Positions 8,467 through 17,592 of a stretch of DNA of 64,000 nucleotides are shown here, piece after piece. The position numbers and the translations under genes are program-made. Below the pieces are notes generated by a model, which was not told the DNA's origin, did not search any database, and saw nothing but the letters and a program-made list of their open reading frames with translations. The stretch's first letter is position 1. Every line of letters begins with the position of its first letter. Source of the stretch: Hyphomicrobiales bacterium (GTDB taxonomy: Bacteria; Pseudomonadota; Alphaproteobacteria; Rhizobiales; Rhizobiaceae); NCBI GenBank assembly GCA_900466605.1, contig UBMU01000009.1, positions 1-64,000 of the forward strand, read 5' to 3'.

Positions 8467-9498
8467 CTATTTCTCAGTCAGCTTAAGCTCGATGCGCCGG
8501 TTGGTGGCGCGTGCCTCGGGCGTGTCGCCGGGCGCGATCGGCTGGAATTCACCGAAGCCGGCGGCAACCAGACGGTCGGCCGGAACGCCGCGCGAGATCA
8601 GGAACTTGACGACCGAGATCGCACGCGCCGAAGACAGCTGCCAATTATCGCCAAACCTGCCGGTACCGGCGAGCGGCACGTTGTCCGTATGTCCGTCGAC
8701 GCGCAATACCCAGTTGATCTCAGGCGGGATTTCCTTGGCAACGTCGAGAAGCGCCGTCGCAAGCTTTGCCATCTCGACCTGCCCCTCAGGATTGAGATCT
8801 GCCCCTCCCGAGGGAAACAGCACTTCCGACTGAAAAACGAAGCGGTCGCCGACGATCCTGATGTTCTCACGGTCGGACAGGATTTCGCGCAACCGTCCGA
8901 AGAAGTCGGAACGGTAACGGTTGAGTTCCTGCACGCGTTGCGCCAGGGCGACGTTGAGGCGGCGGCCAAGATCCGCAATCTTTGTCTGCGAAGTTTGATC
9001 CTTCTGCTCGGAGGCCTGCAGCGCTGCTTCCACGGCGGCAATCTGGCTACGCAACGCGGCGATTTGCTGGTTCAGCAATTCGACCTGGCTCATTGCCCGG
9101 TCGCTCATCTGCTTCTGTTCGTCGAGTTCCTTCGTGAGGCTGCCGACACGCGTCTCCGCCGCGCTCTGCCCGCCCGATCCGGCATCAAGCAGCGCCTTCA
9201 GTCGTGACCTCTCACCCTCAGCTGAGGCCAGGGAAGCCTGCAGATTGGCAACACTGTCCTCGAGATCCTGTTTGCTTCCCTTCTCGAGCGCCAGCAACTG
9301 CGTCAATTCGTTGATCTGGCTGTTCAGGCGGTTGAGCACCTCGTCCCGCCCCGAGATTTCGCGGCTCAGGATATATTGGCCGACGACGAAGACGGTCAGC
9401 ACGAACATGATCGAAATCAGCAGCGTCGACAGCGCATCGACGAACCCCGGCCAGTAGTCCACCGCGCGTTCGCGGCGGCGGTTGCGCCCAAGAGCCAT
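8467..9498 (-). CDS. OmpA/MotB-like peptidoglycan-binding protein
   Basis: 343 residues. A short basic cytoplasmic tail (GRNRRRERAVDYWPGF) precedes one transmembrane helix at about 18-45. A long periplasmic coiled coil follows at about 50-185, rich in Q, L, E and K heptads. The C-terminal OmpA domain contains VDGHTDNVPL and the TNRRIELKL end. This is the MotB/TolR-like stator arrangement: a helix in the membrane and a peptidoglycan anchor. It lies two bases downstream of the MotA/TolQ-like gene, which should encode its partner. The helix carries D20 (VDALSTLL), the position of the proton-binding aspartate in stator proteins. Flagellar genes are absent nearby. Confidence 0.88.
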   Translation of the reverse strand: MALGRNRRRERAVDYWPGFVDALSTLLISIMFVLTVFVVGQYILSREISGRDEVLNRLNSQINELTQLLALEKGSKQDLEDSVANLQASLASAEGERSRLKALLDAGSGGQSAAETRVGSLTKELDEQKQMSDRAMSQVELLNQQIAALRSQIAAVEAALQASEQKDQTSQTKIADLGRRLNVALAQRVQELNRYRSDFFGRLREILSDRENIRIVGDRFVFQSEVLFPSGGADLNPEGQVEMAKLATALLDVAKEIPPEINWVLRVDGHTDNVPLAGTGRFGDNWQLSSARAISVVKFLISRGVPADRLVAAGFGEFQPIAPGDTPEARATNRRIELKLTEK

Positions 9499-9500
9499 AT

Positions 9501-10622
9501 TTACTTGCCCTCGGTCTTTTCGGTTTGCGGCATCCGCTGAGAGCGTTCGCTTGAACCCTGTCGCTCCTGAGAACCGATCCGTTCGGCCAGGCGATCAAGC
9601 GTGCGGCGCATGGCCTTGGTCTCTTCCTGCTGTGCATCGATCCAGTCGCGCAGCATCTGCTGCTCGTTGCGCATGTTCTTGACAAGACCCTGAATGCCTT
9701 CGGCAAGGTTTGCCATGGCAGCGACTGACCGCTGCGTTCCGCCGCTCCCCTCTTCCGAAATCCTTCGCATATGTTCGGAGAGCGCGCGAACCTCCTCCGG
9801 CGAGACCGCCGTACCGCTGATGGCGGGCATGGCGGCGTCAGAGCCAACGTCGGTCACCGAGGAAAGCCAGTTTTCCAGTTCCATGTAGAACCGGTTCTGT
9901 GCACGGCCGGCCTGCAGATCGAGGAAGCCGAGGATAAGCGAGCCGGACAAACCGAGCAGCGACGACGAGAAAGCCTGGCCCATGCCTGAAAGCGGCGTCG
10001 AAAGCCCTTCTTTCAACGCACCAAGAACATCCGTCGAACCATTCGAGCCCGCATCGAGCGACTGGATCACCGAACTGATCGAACCGATCGTGCCAATAAG
10101 ACCCCAGAACGTACCAAGCAGACCGAGAAAGACGAGGAGACCGATCAGGTAGCGGGAGACATCGCGCGATTCATCGAGGCGATTGGCAATGGAATCGAGA
10201 ATGGAGCGGAAGGCTGCCGTCGAAATTCCCGCTGAAGCACTGCGGCTGCCGATCAGCGTCCGCATGGGAGCGAGCAACTTTGGATTGCGACCAACTTTGT
10301 CGGCGCTGCCTGCAGCGCGGAACGAATTGAACCACCGCACTTCCGGGCGCAGCGACAACACATGGCTGAAGACGAGGATGATACCGACGGCCAATACGCC
10401 GAGGATCAAGCCGTTGAGACCCGGATTATGCATGAAGGCAGTCTGCGTCTGCCGGAAGAGGATGGCGGCAATGAACCCGACGATGATCAGAAACAGCACC
10501 ATCGTCCAAAGAAACGGCATCGGACTGGAAAGTTTATAGCTGTAGTTGCCCGTGGGTTTTTCGGTCGAGCCGAACTCCGCCACATTCACATTTTCCATAG
10601 GTTCCGCAGCCTCCGGATTCAT
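9501..10622 (-). CDS. MotA/TolQ/ExbB-type proton channel protein
   Basis: 373 residues with hydrophobic helices at about 34-58, 70-92, 155-185 and 205-232. The long conserved segment LLGTFWGLIGTIGSISSVIQ belongs to the MotA/TolQ/ExbB channel domain. A C-terminal cytoplasmic helical tail runs from about 270 to 350. With the downstream OmpA-like protein it should form a proton-driven complex in the inner membrane that acts on the cell wall. Rhizobia often annotate it as MotA, but its context and length differ from flagellar MotA. The first ATG (10622) has a weak ribosome binding site; an ATG at 10598 preceded by GGAGG at 11 bases is the alternative start. Confidence 0.88.
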   Translation of the reverse strand: MNPEAAEPMENVNVAEFGSTEKPTGNYSYKLSSPMPFLWTMVLFLIIVGFIAAILFRQTQTAFMHNPGLNGLILGVLAVGIILVFSHVLSLRPEVRWFNSFRAAGSADKVGRNPKLLAPMRTLIGSRSASAGISTAAFRSILDSIANRLDESRDVSRYLIGLLVFLGLLGTFWGLIGTIGSISSVIQSLDAGSNGSTDVLGALKEGLSTPLSGMGQAFSSSLLGLSGSLILGFLDLQAGRAQNRFYMELENWLSSVTDVGSDAAMPAISGTAVSPEEVRALSEHMRRISEEGSGGTQRSVAAMANLAEGIQGLVKNMRNEQQMLRDWIDAQQEETKAMRRTLDRLAERIGSQERQGSSERSQRMPQTEKTEGK

Positions 10623-10698
10623 TTCAGCCGGAGACTAGAGCAACATTGCGCCGAATTGAAGTATGCGCGAACGAAAACCGTGTCTTTACAACAGCGAT

Positions 10699-11499
10699 TT
10701 AGCGGGTCGGGACCGGACGCTTGGCAACGTCAAGCAATGCCTTCTGGATATATTCATTGCCCGCGACAACCGAACCAGTCTCCAGAATGGACGTGCCGCC
10801 ATCCCAATCGGACACGTAGCCACCGGCTTCACGGATAAGCAGGATGCCCGCCGCGATATCCCAGGCAGACAGCCCGGTTTCCCAGTAGCCGTCGAAGCGA
10901 CCAGCCGCCACGTAGGCGAGATCCAGCGAAGCCGAGCCCATGCGGCGAATGCCGGCAACCTCGCCCATGACATGGCGAAGCTCAACGAGGAATTTGCCGT
11001 GATTGCCGCGTCCAAGGTGCGGCACACCGCAGGCAACAACGGAATCCGAAAGCACACGGCGCGCGCCGACGCGCAGACGGCGGTCATTCAGGAAGGCGCC
11101 ACCGCCACGCTCGGCGGTGTAGAGTTCGTCCGCGGCCGGATTGAAAACGACGCCGGCGACGATCTCGTTATTGCGCTCAAGCGCGATTGATACCGCAAAC
11201 ATCGGAATGCCGTGCAGGAAGTTGGTCGTGCCGTCGAGCGGATCGACGATCCAGCGATGCGCGCCGTCGGTCCCCTTGATTTCCTCGCTTTCCTCACCGA
11301 GGAAGCCATAGGTCGGGCGTGCCTTCAGCAGTTCGTCCTTGACGATCTTCTCAGCCTTGCGGTCGGCGTTGGAGACGAAGTCGCCCGGCCCCTTCACCGA
11401 CACTTGCAGGTTCTGCACTTCCCCGAAATCACGCCCCAGCGACTTGCCTGCCTTGATGGCGGCCTGAACCATGACATTGAGGAGAGCTGAACGAGCCAT
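10699..11499 (-). CDS. suhB: Inositol monophosphatase family protein (SuhB-like)
   Basis: 266 residues with all metal-site motifs of the family: GEESEEI (about 69-75), WIVDPLDGTTNFLHG (about 85-100) and WDIAAGILLIREAGG (about 212-226). The enzymes are Mg2+-dependent, Li+-sensitive phosphatases acting on inositol phosphates and similar substrates. In several bacteria the protein also acts on ribosome maturation and transcription. The ATG at 11499 follows AAGGAAAA, and the longer frame adds 42 residues of unrelated sequence. It is transcribed in the same direction as the MotA/OmpA-like pair, 76 bases upstream of it. Confidence 0.9.
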   Translation of the reverse strand: MARSALLNVMVQAAIKAGKSLGRDFGEVQNLQVSVKGPGDFVSNADRKAEKIVKDELLKARPTYGFLGEESEEIKGTDGAHRWIVDPLDGTTNFLHGIPMFAVSIALERNNEIVAGVVFNPAADELYTAERGGGAFLNDRRLRVGARRVLSDSVVACGVPHLGRGNHGKFLVELRHVMGEVAGIRRMGSASLDLAYVAAGRFDGYWETGLSAWDIAAGILLIREAGGYVSDWDGGTSILETGSVVAGNEYIQKALLDVAKRPVPTR

Positions 11500-11675
11500 G
11501 TGAGCACTTTTCCTTGAGCGATATACGGTACGCGCTGTCAGGGCGGGAAAGGTCCCTGATCGCCGGAGAAGGCAGCGCTCGATTAGATTGGCGGCCTCAA
11601 GACCACAAAATAGGGCAAATTTCAAGAGGAGACAGGCGAACCGCTGCCTGCCCCGAAAATTGGACGCAAAATTAT

Positions 11676-11692
11676 TATGGACAGATCAATCC
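11676..11692. promoter_or_regulatory. Putative TetR operator 1
   Basis: TATGGACAGATCAATCC lies 20 bases before the chosen start of the TetR gene. It shares the core (T/A)GAC-x-GATCA-x-TCC with a second copy at 12328-12344, upstream of the SDR gene. The placement supports autoregulation. Confidence 0.55.
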
Positions 11693-11712
11693 GGAATTGC
11701 TATTTGGTGTCT

Positions 11713-12291
11713 ATGGCAAGACACAAGGAATTCGACCAAGACAAGGTTCTCGACGCCGCGATCGGCGTGTTCTCGCAGCACGGCTACGAGGGCAGCTCCA
11801 CTGACACTCTGCTTACGGCAATGAAAATCAGCCGCCAGAGCATGTATGACACTTTCGGCGACAAGCGCAGCCTCTATCTTCAGGCCCTGAAGCGCTACAA
11901 CACCGACAGCGTTTTGCGTATCATCGCGGACATGAAAGATAGCAAGCAGCCGCTTGACGCTCTGGAAGGTGCCCTTTTCGCCTTCGCATCCAGGCCGCCC
12001 TCAGAGGCGTCGAGAGGCTGCCTCGGCGTGAGCGCGATTTGCGAGTTTGGCCGCACCGATACCGACGTGTCGATCCTGACAGACAGTGCTGCGGCAGTGC
12101 TTGGCAAGGCAATCCTCGCGTTGCTGAAGGATGGTCAAAGCAAGGGTCAGCTATCGGCAGAAATCGATCCCGAGGCAGCCACCCAGTTCCTCGGCGCCAC
12201 ACTATCCGGCATGAAGGTGAGCGCCCGCAATGGTGCAAGCCCCGAAACCCTTCGCGCGATCGCCAGTCTCGCTATCCGCAGCCTTCGATAA
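11713..12291 (+). CDS. TetR family transcriptional regulator
   Basis: 192 residues. The N-terminal helix-turn-helix covers about residues 8-55 (VLDAAIGVFSQHGYEGSS, then ISRQSMYDTFGDKRSLY). An all-helical ligand-binding domain follows, containing ASRGCLGVSAICEFG, a pattern common in the AcrR/YxaF-like subgroup. The ATG at 11713 (MARHKEF) fits family N-termini. An in-frame ATG at 11677 would place the operator-like site inside the gene. It is followed by an SDR gene 70 bases downstream whose promoter carries the same operator, so it probably represses itself and that gene. The inducer is unknown. Confidence 0.88.
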   Translation: MARHKEFDQDKVLDAAIGVFSQHGYEGSSTDTLLTAMKISRQSMYDTFGDKRSLYLQALKRYNTDSVLRIIADMKDSKQPLDALEGALFAFASRPPSEASRGCLGVSAICEFGRTDTDVSILTDSAAAVLGKAILALLKDGQSKGQLSAEIDPEAATQFLGATLSGMKVSARNGASPETLRAIASLAIRSLR

Positions 12292-12327
12292 CAGCACAGC
12301 CGGGCGGCGTGATTTTCTGCGATCAAA

Positions 12328-12344
12328 TATAGACCGATCAGTCC
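12328..12344. promoter_or_regulatory. Putative TetR operator 2
   Basis: TATAGACCGATCAGTCC is an imperfect palindrome about GATC, 17 bases before the SDR start and just ahead of its AAGGAG ribosome binding site. It resembles the site at 11676-11692 and the A/TAGACC-GATC-GGTCT/A operators common for TetR proteins. Confidence 0.6.
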
Positions 12345-12361
12345 AATAAGGAGAAAATGAA

Positions 12362-13102
12362 ATGACGAAACCACTTGATGGAAAAGTCGCAATCGTGACC
12401 GGTGGCTCACGCGGCATCGGTGCGGCCATCGTACGCAGGCTGGCAGCGGACGGCGCTGCCGTGGCGTTCACCTTTGCGAACTCGAAAGAGAAGGCCGAAG
12501 CAATCGCCGGGGACATTGAGGCGGCGGGCGGCAAGGCACTTGCGATCCATGCCGACAGCGCGGATGCCATTGCAGTGCAACAGGCGATCGACCAGGCCGC
12601 CCGTCATTTCGGGGCCATCGATATCCTCGTCAACAATGCGGGCATCCTATTACTGAACAGTCTGGAAGCGTTTCCTCTGGAGGATTTCGACCGAATGTTC
12701 GCGGTCAATGTGCGGGCGGTCTTCGCCGGTACGCAGGCCGCAGCAAGACATATGCATGACGGCGGCCGGATCATTAACATCGGCAGCGTGGTTGCCGAGC
12801 GCAGCGGCTTCCCGACTTCCGCGGTCTACAGCATGACCAAAGGCGCAGTTGCCGCGATGACGCGAGGCCTCGCCCGCGATCTCGGGCCGCGCGGCATCAC
12901 CGTCAACACGATCCAGCCTGGTCCCACAGCAACCGACATGAATGCCGATCCGCATTCCAATGACATGCTGAAAGGGCTGATCGCGCTCGGGCGTCTCGGG
13001 GAAGATCGCGAAATCGCAAGCTTCGCCGCCTACCTTGCAAGCCCGGAAGCCTCCTTCATCACCGGTGCCAGCCTGACGATCGACGGCGGCTACCTTGCCT
13101 GA
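12362..13102 (+). CDS. Short-chain dehydrogenase/reductase
   Basis: 246 residues, a classical SDR. The cofactor motif TGGSRGIG is at 13-20, NNAG at about 90, the catalytic Ser in INIGSVVAERSG, and Tyr-x3-Lys in YSMTKGAV at about 155. The C-terminal ITGASLTIDGGYLA is typical of FabG-like enzymes. AAGGAG precedes the ATG by seven bases. It is paired with the TetR gene upstream and is presumably its regulatory target. The substrate is unknown; such TetR/SDR pairs often respond to reactive carbonyls or quinones, but nothing here proves it. Confidence 0.9.
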   Translation: MTKPLDGKVAIVTGGSRGIGAAIVRRLAADGAAVAFTFANSKEKAEAIAGDIEAAGGKALAIHADSADAIAVQQAIDQAARHFGAIDILVNNAGILLLNSLEAFPLEDFDRMFAVNVRAVFAGTQAAARHMHDGGRIINIGSVVAERSGFPTSAVYSMTKGAVAAMTRGLARDLGPRGITVNTIQPGPTATDMNADPHSNDMLKGLIALGRLGEDREIASFAAYLASPEASFITGASLTIDGGYLA

Positions 13103-13110
13103 GAACAATG

Positions 13111-13130
13111 CCGGCGGCTCAAGCCGCCGG
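13111..13130. terminator. GC-rich hairpin between convergent genes
   Basis: CCGGCGGCT and AGCCGCCGG form a nine-base-pair stem with a two-base centre, between the SDR stop (13102) and the cheB stop (13135). There is no T tract, so it is at most a bidirectional pause or stability element. Confidence 0.5.
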
Positions 13131-13134
13131 ACAT

Positions 13135-14229
13135 TTAGAACTTCTGCTGGGTGATCAGGACTTCACGGGCGATCTGCTCGAGCGGCAGGATTCGGTCGAC
13201 GCCGCCCTTGGCGATCGCTTCCTTCGGCATTCCGAACACGACCGACGTCGCTTCGTCCTGCGCCACCGTGTAGGCGCCTGCCTGATGCATTTCCAGCATG
13301 CCCTTGGCGCCATCATCCCCCATCCCGGTCATGATGATGCCCATTGCGTTCGAGCCGGCGCTGCGCGCAGCCGAGCGGAACAGCACGTCGACCGAAGGGC
13401 GATGACGCGAGACCAGCGGTCCCTGCTTGACGGAGACGTGATAGCGCGCGCCTTGCCGTTCCAGCAGCATGTGCTGGTCGCCGGGCGCGATCAGGACGTG
13501 GCCACGCAGCACCGGGTCACCGTCTACGGCTTCCTTCACTTCAACTTCGCAAAGACCGTTCAGCCGTTTGGCGAAGGCTGCCGTGAACTTCTCGGGCATG
13601 TGCTGGACGATGACCATGCCGGGAGCATTGGCAGGCAGTGCCTCGAGAAATTCGCGCAACGCTTCCGTTCCGCCTGTCGACGCTCCCACACAGACGACCA
13701 TCTCGGTTGTCTTTGCCATGGCGCGACCGGTCGGAGGCGGCAGCATGGCGTCGGCTGTCAACTTCTTCGCGGGTCCTTCCTTCCCAGGTCGTAAGCTGCT
13801 GGCGGCGCGACGGACATTGGAGAGCCGCGCATGTGACGCACTCTTGACTACCTCGCGGATACGAACCGCGTCGTCGGCGAGACTGTCGGCCGCCCCGATC
13901 TTCGATTTCAGAATAACGTCGACGGCGCCGGCTTCCAGCGCCTGCAGCAACGTCTCCGACCCGGCTTCAGTGAGCGACGAGCACATGACGACCGGAATCG
14001 GTCGTTGCAACATCAGCTTGCGAAGGAAGGTGATGCCGTCCATGCGCGGCATCTCGACATCGAGCGTGATGACGTCGGGGATTTCCTCCTGGATCTTCTT
14101 TGCGGCCATGAAGGGATCGGTCGCCACTCCCATGACCTCGATGTCCGGGTCTTCCTGGAGCACGCGCACGAGCGTCTGGCGTACGCTGGCTGAATCGTCG
14201 ATGATGAGAACGCGGATCTTCTTGCCCAT
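13135..14229 (-). CDS. cheB: Chemotaxis protein-glutamate methylesterase/deamidase CheB
   Basis: 364 residues. The receiver domain (about 1-120) has its phosphoacceptor at D57 in [13 protein letters not shown] linker follows, then the methylesterase domain with the catalytic triad motifs GASTGG (Ser), VQHMPE (His) and [11 protein letters not shown] (Asp). The phosphorylated protein removes methyl groups from receptors, opposing CheR. It is the last gene of the minus-strand chemotaxis cluster, 12 bases after cheR. The order cheR-cheB supports joint adaptation control of the two receptors encoded upstream. Confidence 0.96.
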   Translation of the reverse strand: MGKKIRVLIIDDSASVRQTLVRVLQEDPDIEVMGVATDPFMAAKKIQEEIPDVITLDVEMPRMDGITFLRKLMLQRPIPVVMCSSLTEAGSETLLQALEAGAVDVILKSKIGAADSLADDAVRIREVVKSASHARLSNVRRAASSLRPGKEGPAKKLTADAMLPPPTGRAMAKTTEMVVCVGASTGGTEALREFLEALPANAPGMVIVQHMPEKFTAAFAKRLNGLCEVEVKEAVDGDPVLRGHVLIAPGDQHMLLERQGARYHVSVKQGPLVSRHRPSVDVLFRSAARSAGSNAMGIIMTGMGDDGAKGMLEMHQAGAYTVAQDEATSVVFGMPKEAIAKGGVDRILPLEQIAREVLITQQKF

Positions 14230-14241
14230 GGACGATTTTAC

Positions 14242-15096
14242 CTAAACGCGCTGGAAAACAGTGTTGGAGACCTGCTTCAGGGGCAGGTCGATACCGGCGA
14301 TGGATTCGGAGTGGCCGATGAACATGTAGCCGTTCGGTGCGAGACGGTCACACAGCCGCTTCAACACTGCTGATTGCGTCGGCTTGTCGAAATAGATCAG
14401 CACGTTACGGCAAAAGATGATGTGCATCGCCTCCCCTACCGGATAGCTCTCGTCCATCAGGTTCATGCGCGCAAAGCCAACCTTGGCCCTGAGCGCGGCA
14501 GATATGCGCACATCGCGACGTCCGGGCTGCTTGGCGACCATCACATATTTCCGCTGCAGGTCACGCGGAACCGGATGGACCATGTCCTCGGCATAAATGC
14601 CAAGCCGCGCCGTATTCAGCACGTCGGTGCTGAGATCCGTCGCGAGGATGCTGTAGTTGAGATCGTTTCGACTTCTGGTGAACTCTTCGAGCACCATCGC
14701 CATCGTATACGGTTCGGCTCCCGTCGAGCACGCCGAACTCCACGTGCGGATGGTTCGCACGCCGCTGCTCGCAAGCGCCGGCAGCGCCGCCTGCTGCATA
14801 TACTCGAAATGCCGTGCCTCTCGGAAGAAGTCGGTCTTGTTCGTCGTTACCGCGTCAATCAGATAGACGGTTTCGTGTTCAAGGCCGTCGTCTTGAAACA
14901 GGAAATCGCAATAGTCGTCGAAGGTGGCATGGTTCGTCGCCCGCAAGCGGCGGCGAAGTCTGCCTTCCAGCATCGTCAGTTTCGTCGGCGGCATCTTGAT
15001 GCCGCTGTAATCGTAGATGAACCGGGCAAGCTTATCGAAATTGCGCTTGCTGATCCTGTCCCCGACGAGTTGGGTTTCCACTGCTGCCATACTCAT
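14242..15096 (-). CDS. cheR: Chemotaxis protein methyltransferase CheR
   Basis: 284 residues. The N-terminal helical CheR_N domain is followed by a SAM-binding domain with RTWSSACSTGAEPYTMAM (motif I), FCRNVLIYFDKPTQ and the GHSESI end. It methylates glutamates on receptors. The ATG at 15096 has GGAG 11 bases upstream; the longer TTG at 15105 lies too close to it. The two receptors of this cluster end in ESA without the NWETF-type tether that binds CheR in enterics, so docking must be direct to the helical bundle. Confidence 0.95.
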   Translation of the reverse strand: MSMAAVETQLVGDRISKRNFDKLARFIYDYSGIKMPPTKLTMLEGRLRRRLRATNHATFDDYCDFLFQDDGLEHETVYLIDAVTTNKTDFFREARHFEYMQQAALPALASSGVRTIRTWSSACSTGAEPYTMAMVLEEFTRSRNDLNYSILATDLSTDVLNTARLGIYAEDMVHPVPRDLQRKYVMVAKQPGRRDVRISAALRAKVGFARMNLMDESYPVGEAMHIIFCRNVLIYFDKPTQSAVLKRLCDRLAPNGYMFIGHSESIAGIDLPLKQVSNTVFQRV

Positions 15097-15122
15097 TGAT
15101 AGCAATACTCCAGCTGGTCCGC

Positions 15123-15599
15123 TCAGGCGGCCGATTGCAAGACGGAAGCATCTTCACGCGACAGCAGCCGCGCGAGATCGACGATGACGACGAAGCCCCC
15201 TTCCCGACGCACAACGCCGGCGATGTAGTCGGAACGCCAGCGCACACCGATATCGGGCGCCGCCTCGATCTGGTCGCGCCGGAAGGGCGTGACCTCGAAG
15301 ACCCGGTCGGCGACGAGACCGAGTGTCAGCAGACGGTTCTCCATCGGAATATCGAGAACCAGAACCCGCGTATGTGGCGTGGGGACCGTCTTTGACATGC
15401 CGAGCTTCAGCCTTAGATCGATCGTCGGCACGCCCTGGCCGCGCACGTCGCGGAGGCCAAGGAGATAGTCAGGACCGTTCGGAATCTTGAAGGCTTCCGC
15501 ATAGTCGAGGATTTCCCGCACCACCTCCACCGGCACGGCGAAGATCTCATCGCCGAGGCTGAAGGTCACGAACTGCGCTTCCAGGGATGCCGTTGCCAT
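15123..15599 (-). CDS. cheW: Chemotaxis scaffold protein CheW
   Basis: 158 residues, a single CheW domain: QFVTFSLGDEIFAVPVEVV at the start, then ILDYAEAFKIPNGPDYLLGL, VRGQGVPTIDLR and a C-terminal beta barrel. It links CheA to the receptor tips. The ATG at 15599 begins MATASLEAQ and lies one base after the first receptor gene's stop, so the two are translationally coupled. This is the second CheW of the cluster; it differs clearly from the one next to cheA (19319-19822) and may favour the receptor encoded beside it. Confidence 0.94.
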   Translation of the reverse strand: MATASLEAQFVTFSLGDEIFAVPVEVVREILDYAEAFKIPNGPDYLLGLRDVRGQGVPTIDLRLKLGMSKTVPTPHTRVLVLDIPMENRLLTLGLVADRVFEVTPFRRDQIEAAPDIGVRWRSDYIAGVVRREGGFVVIVDLARLLSREDASVLQSAA

Positions 15600-15600
15600 C

Positions 15601-17406
15601 TTATGCGCTTTCCTTGAACTCGGCGTCGCTGTCATCAGGACCGCCCATGGACATATCAAGTGCGAAGCCCTTGGCGCGTGCCTGCTGGGCCGAGACCGTG
15701 TTGGCAGGTGCCTTGGCGGCCGGCTTGCGAGCTGCGGACGGAGCCGGGCTGCGGACGCTGACGCGAGCAGCCGGTGTGCGGCTCTGGCGGCTACCGGCCA
15801 TATCGACCTTGAAGAAGGCGATCGAGGTCTGCAGTTCTTCGGCCTGGCTCGCCAGCTCTTCCGAGGTTGCCGACATTTCTTCCGATGCACCGGCGTTCTG
15901 CTGGGTCACCTTGTCGAGCTGCTGGATCGCTTCATTGATCTGCGAGGCACCGATATCCTGCTCGCGGCAGGCGGCGCTGATTTCCGAGACCAGTTCGGCG
16001 GTCTTGCGGATATCGGGCACCAGGCGGCCGAGCATGTCGCCGGCGTCGCTGGCAGCCTTCACCGTATCGCTCGACATCGCGCTGATTTCGGCCGCTGCCG
16101 ACTGACTGCGTTCGGCAAGCTTGCGCACTTCCGATGCAACGACCGCAAAGCCCTTGCCATGTTCACCGGCACGCGCTGCTTCGACCGCCGCGTTCAGAGC
16201 GAGGAGGTCGGTCTGGCGGGCGATTTCCTGAACGATACCAATCTTCTCGGCAATCGTGCGCATCGCGTTGACAGCACGCGACACGGCGTCCCCGCTTGCC
16301 TCGGCATCCTTGGCGGACTGGCGAGCGATCTTCTCGGTCTGTGCCGCGTTGTCAGCGTTCTGCTTGATGTTGGACGCCATCTCTTCCATCGCAGCTGACG
16401 CCTCTTCCGCGGACGCTGCCTGCTCGGTCGCACCCTGAGACACCTGCTCGGAGCTGGCCGAGAGTTCCTGGCTGCCGGCAGAGACGTTCTCAGCGGCAGA
16501 GATCGCGTCGGCGACTACACCGCGAAGCCGTTCAACCATCTGCTCCAGAGCGATGCCGAGGGTGTCCTTGTCGGAAAGCGGCTTCGGCGAAACCGTCAGA
16601 TCGCCGTTAGAAATCTGGTTCGCAATACCGGCGGTCACGCGAAGGTTGCCGGTCATAACATTGAGTGTCTCGACCAGATCCTTGATCTCGTCATTGGTCT
16701 TGATCTCGACATCCTGATCGAGATCGCCGATGGCGACAGCATTCACTGCGGACTTGATCTTATTGAGTCCGGCACTGATACCCAGCGCAATCCAAAGTGC
16801 AGCGGCAATTGCTATTATCAGGGCTGCAGCTGCCGTGGTCATGAGCATCGTGAAGGTGCTGTTGTATGCGGCTTCGGATGTCTTATCGGAGTTGTTGATG
16901 CTCGCTTCGGTCAGTTGACCGAGTGCTTCCTTCATGGCGTCCATTTTATCGCTCGCCACCGTCCCCTCGGTCTGATTGACCTCAAGAGCGGCATCACGCT
17001 GACCAGCAAGAACCAGCTCCCGCATCTTATCGTTCAATGTCAGGTAGTCGTCCCAGAACTGACGGATCTCTGTCCACTTCGGCTTGAATTCAGCAGATGC
17101 ACTGCCTTCCCCAGCTTCCAGCGCCTCAGAGAAGGCTTTACGTTCTGCTGTGATCGTCTCGATTGCGCTCTTCGTTCTTTCGGAAGTCGTGGCCAAGAGT
17201 AGATCGGCCTCAGCTAAACCCAATCCGTCAAACGCCGCAGAAAGATCGTTCGCATAGTCGTCTTGGCGGATGGGTCCCTCTATGAGGCTGTCTTTCAAAG
17301 CATCCATTTGCTGCAGACCACGCAATCCGAGCCCCACGCAGGATGCAATCAAAACGATCATGAGACCGAATGCAATCGCAAGTTTTAGTTTGATCGTAAA
17401 CCGCAT
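15601..17406 (-). CDS. Methyl-accepting chemotaxis protein (MCP 1)
   Basis: 601 residues, a transmembrane receptor. TM1 is at about 9-31 and a periplasmic helical sensor of about 170 residues follows. TM2 is in [25 protein letters not shown] region and a second HAMP-like segment ([20 protein letters not shown]) precede the cytoplasmic hairpin, whose tip is [20 protein letters not shown]. It ends in ESA with no CheR-binding pentapeptide. The ATG at 17406 has AAGGA upstream. The signalling part is nearly identical to that of MCP 2, while the sensor differs; the ligand is unknown. Confidence 0.94.
   Translation of the reverse strand: MRFTIKLKLAIAFGLMIVLIASCVGLGLRGLQQMDALKDSLIEGPIRQDDYANDLSAAFDGLGLAEADLLLATTSERTKSAIETITAERKAFSEALEAGEGSASAEFKPKWTEIRQFWDDYLTLNDKMRELVLAGQRDAALEVNQTEGTVASDKMDAMKEALGQLTEASINNSDKTSEAAYNSTFTMLMTTAAAALIIAIAAALWIALGISAGLNKIKSAVNAVAIGDLDQDVEIKTNDEIKDLVETLNVMTGNLRVTAGIANQISNGDLTVSPKPLSDKDTLGIALEQMVERLRGVVADAISAAENVSAGSQELSASSEQVSQGATEQAASAEEASAAMEEMASNIKQNADNAAQTEKIARQSAKDAEASGDAVSRAVNAMRTIAEKIGIVQEIARQTDLLALNAAVEAARAGEHGKGFAVVASEVRKLAERSQSAAAEISAMSSDTVKAASDAGDMLGRLVPDIRKTAELVSEISAACREQDIGASQINEAIQQLDKVTQQNAGASEEMSATSEELASQAEELQTSIAFFKVDMAGSRQSRTPAARVSVRSPAPSAARKPAAKAPANTVSAQQARAKGFALDMSMGGPDDSDAEFKESA
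15846..16501. repeat. Direct repeat copy A: receptor signalling domain
   Basis: This block matches 17847-18502 almost base for base at a constant offset of 2001 bases, without gaps. It encodes the signalling hairpin of MCP 1. Flanking sensor-domain sequence is not similar at this level, which points to recent duplication or gene conversion limited to the signalling domain. Confidence 0.85.
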
Positions 17407-17592
17407 TTCTTCATGTCCTTGAAATCGCAGTGTGGAAGGGGCCGCCACTGGGGAGGTCGTGGCGGCGCTGACGGCGCAGGAAGACTGTACATCCACCCTT
17501 CTGCGATTCCGGGAACCGGATATTTCAGCCAACGCCTACACGCGTTGGATTGCGCCCAGAGGCATCGATCCTCTGAGCACTCTTCGAGAGCT

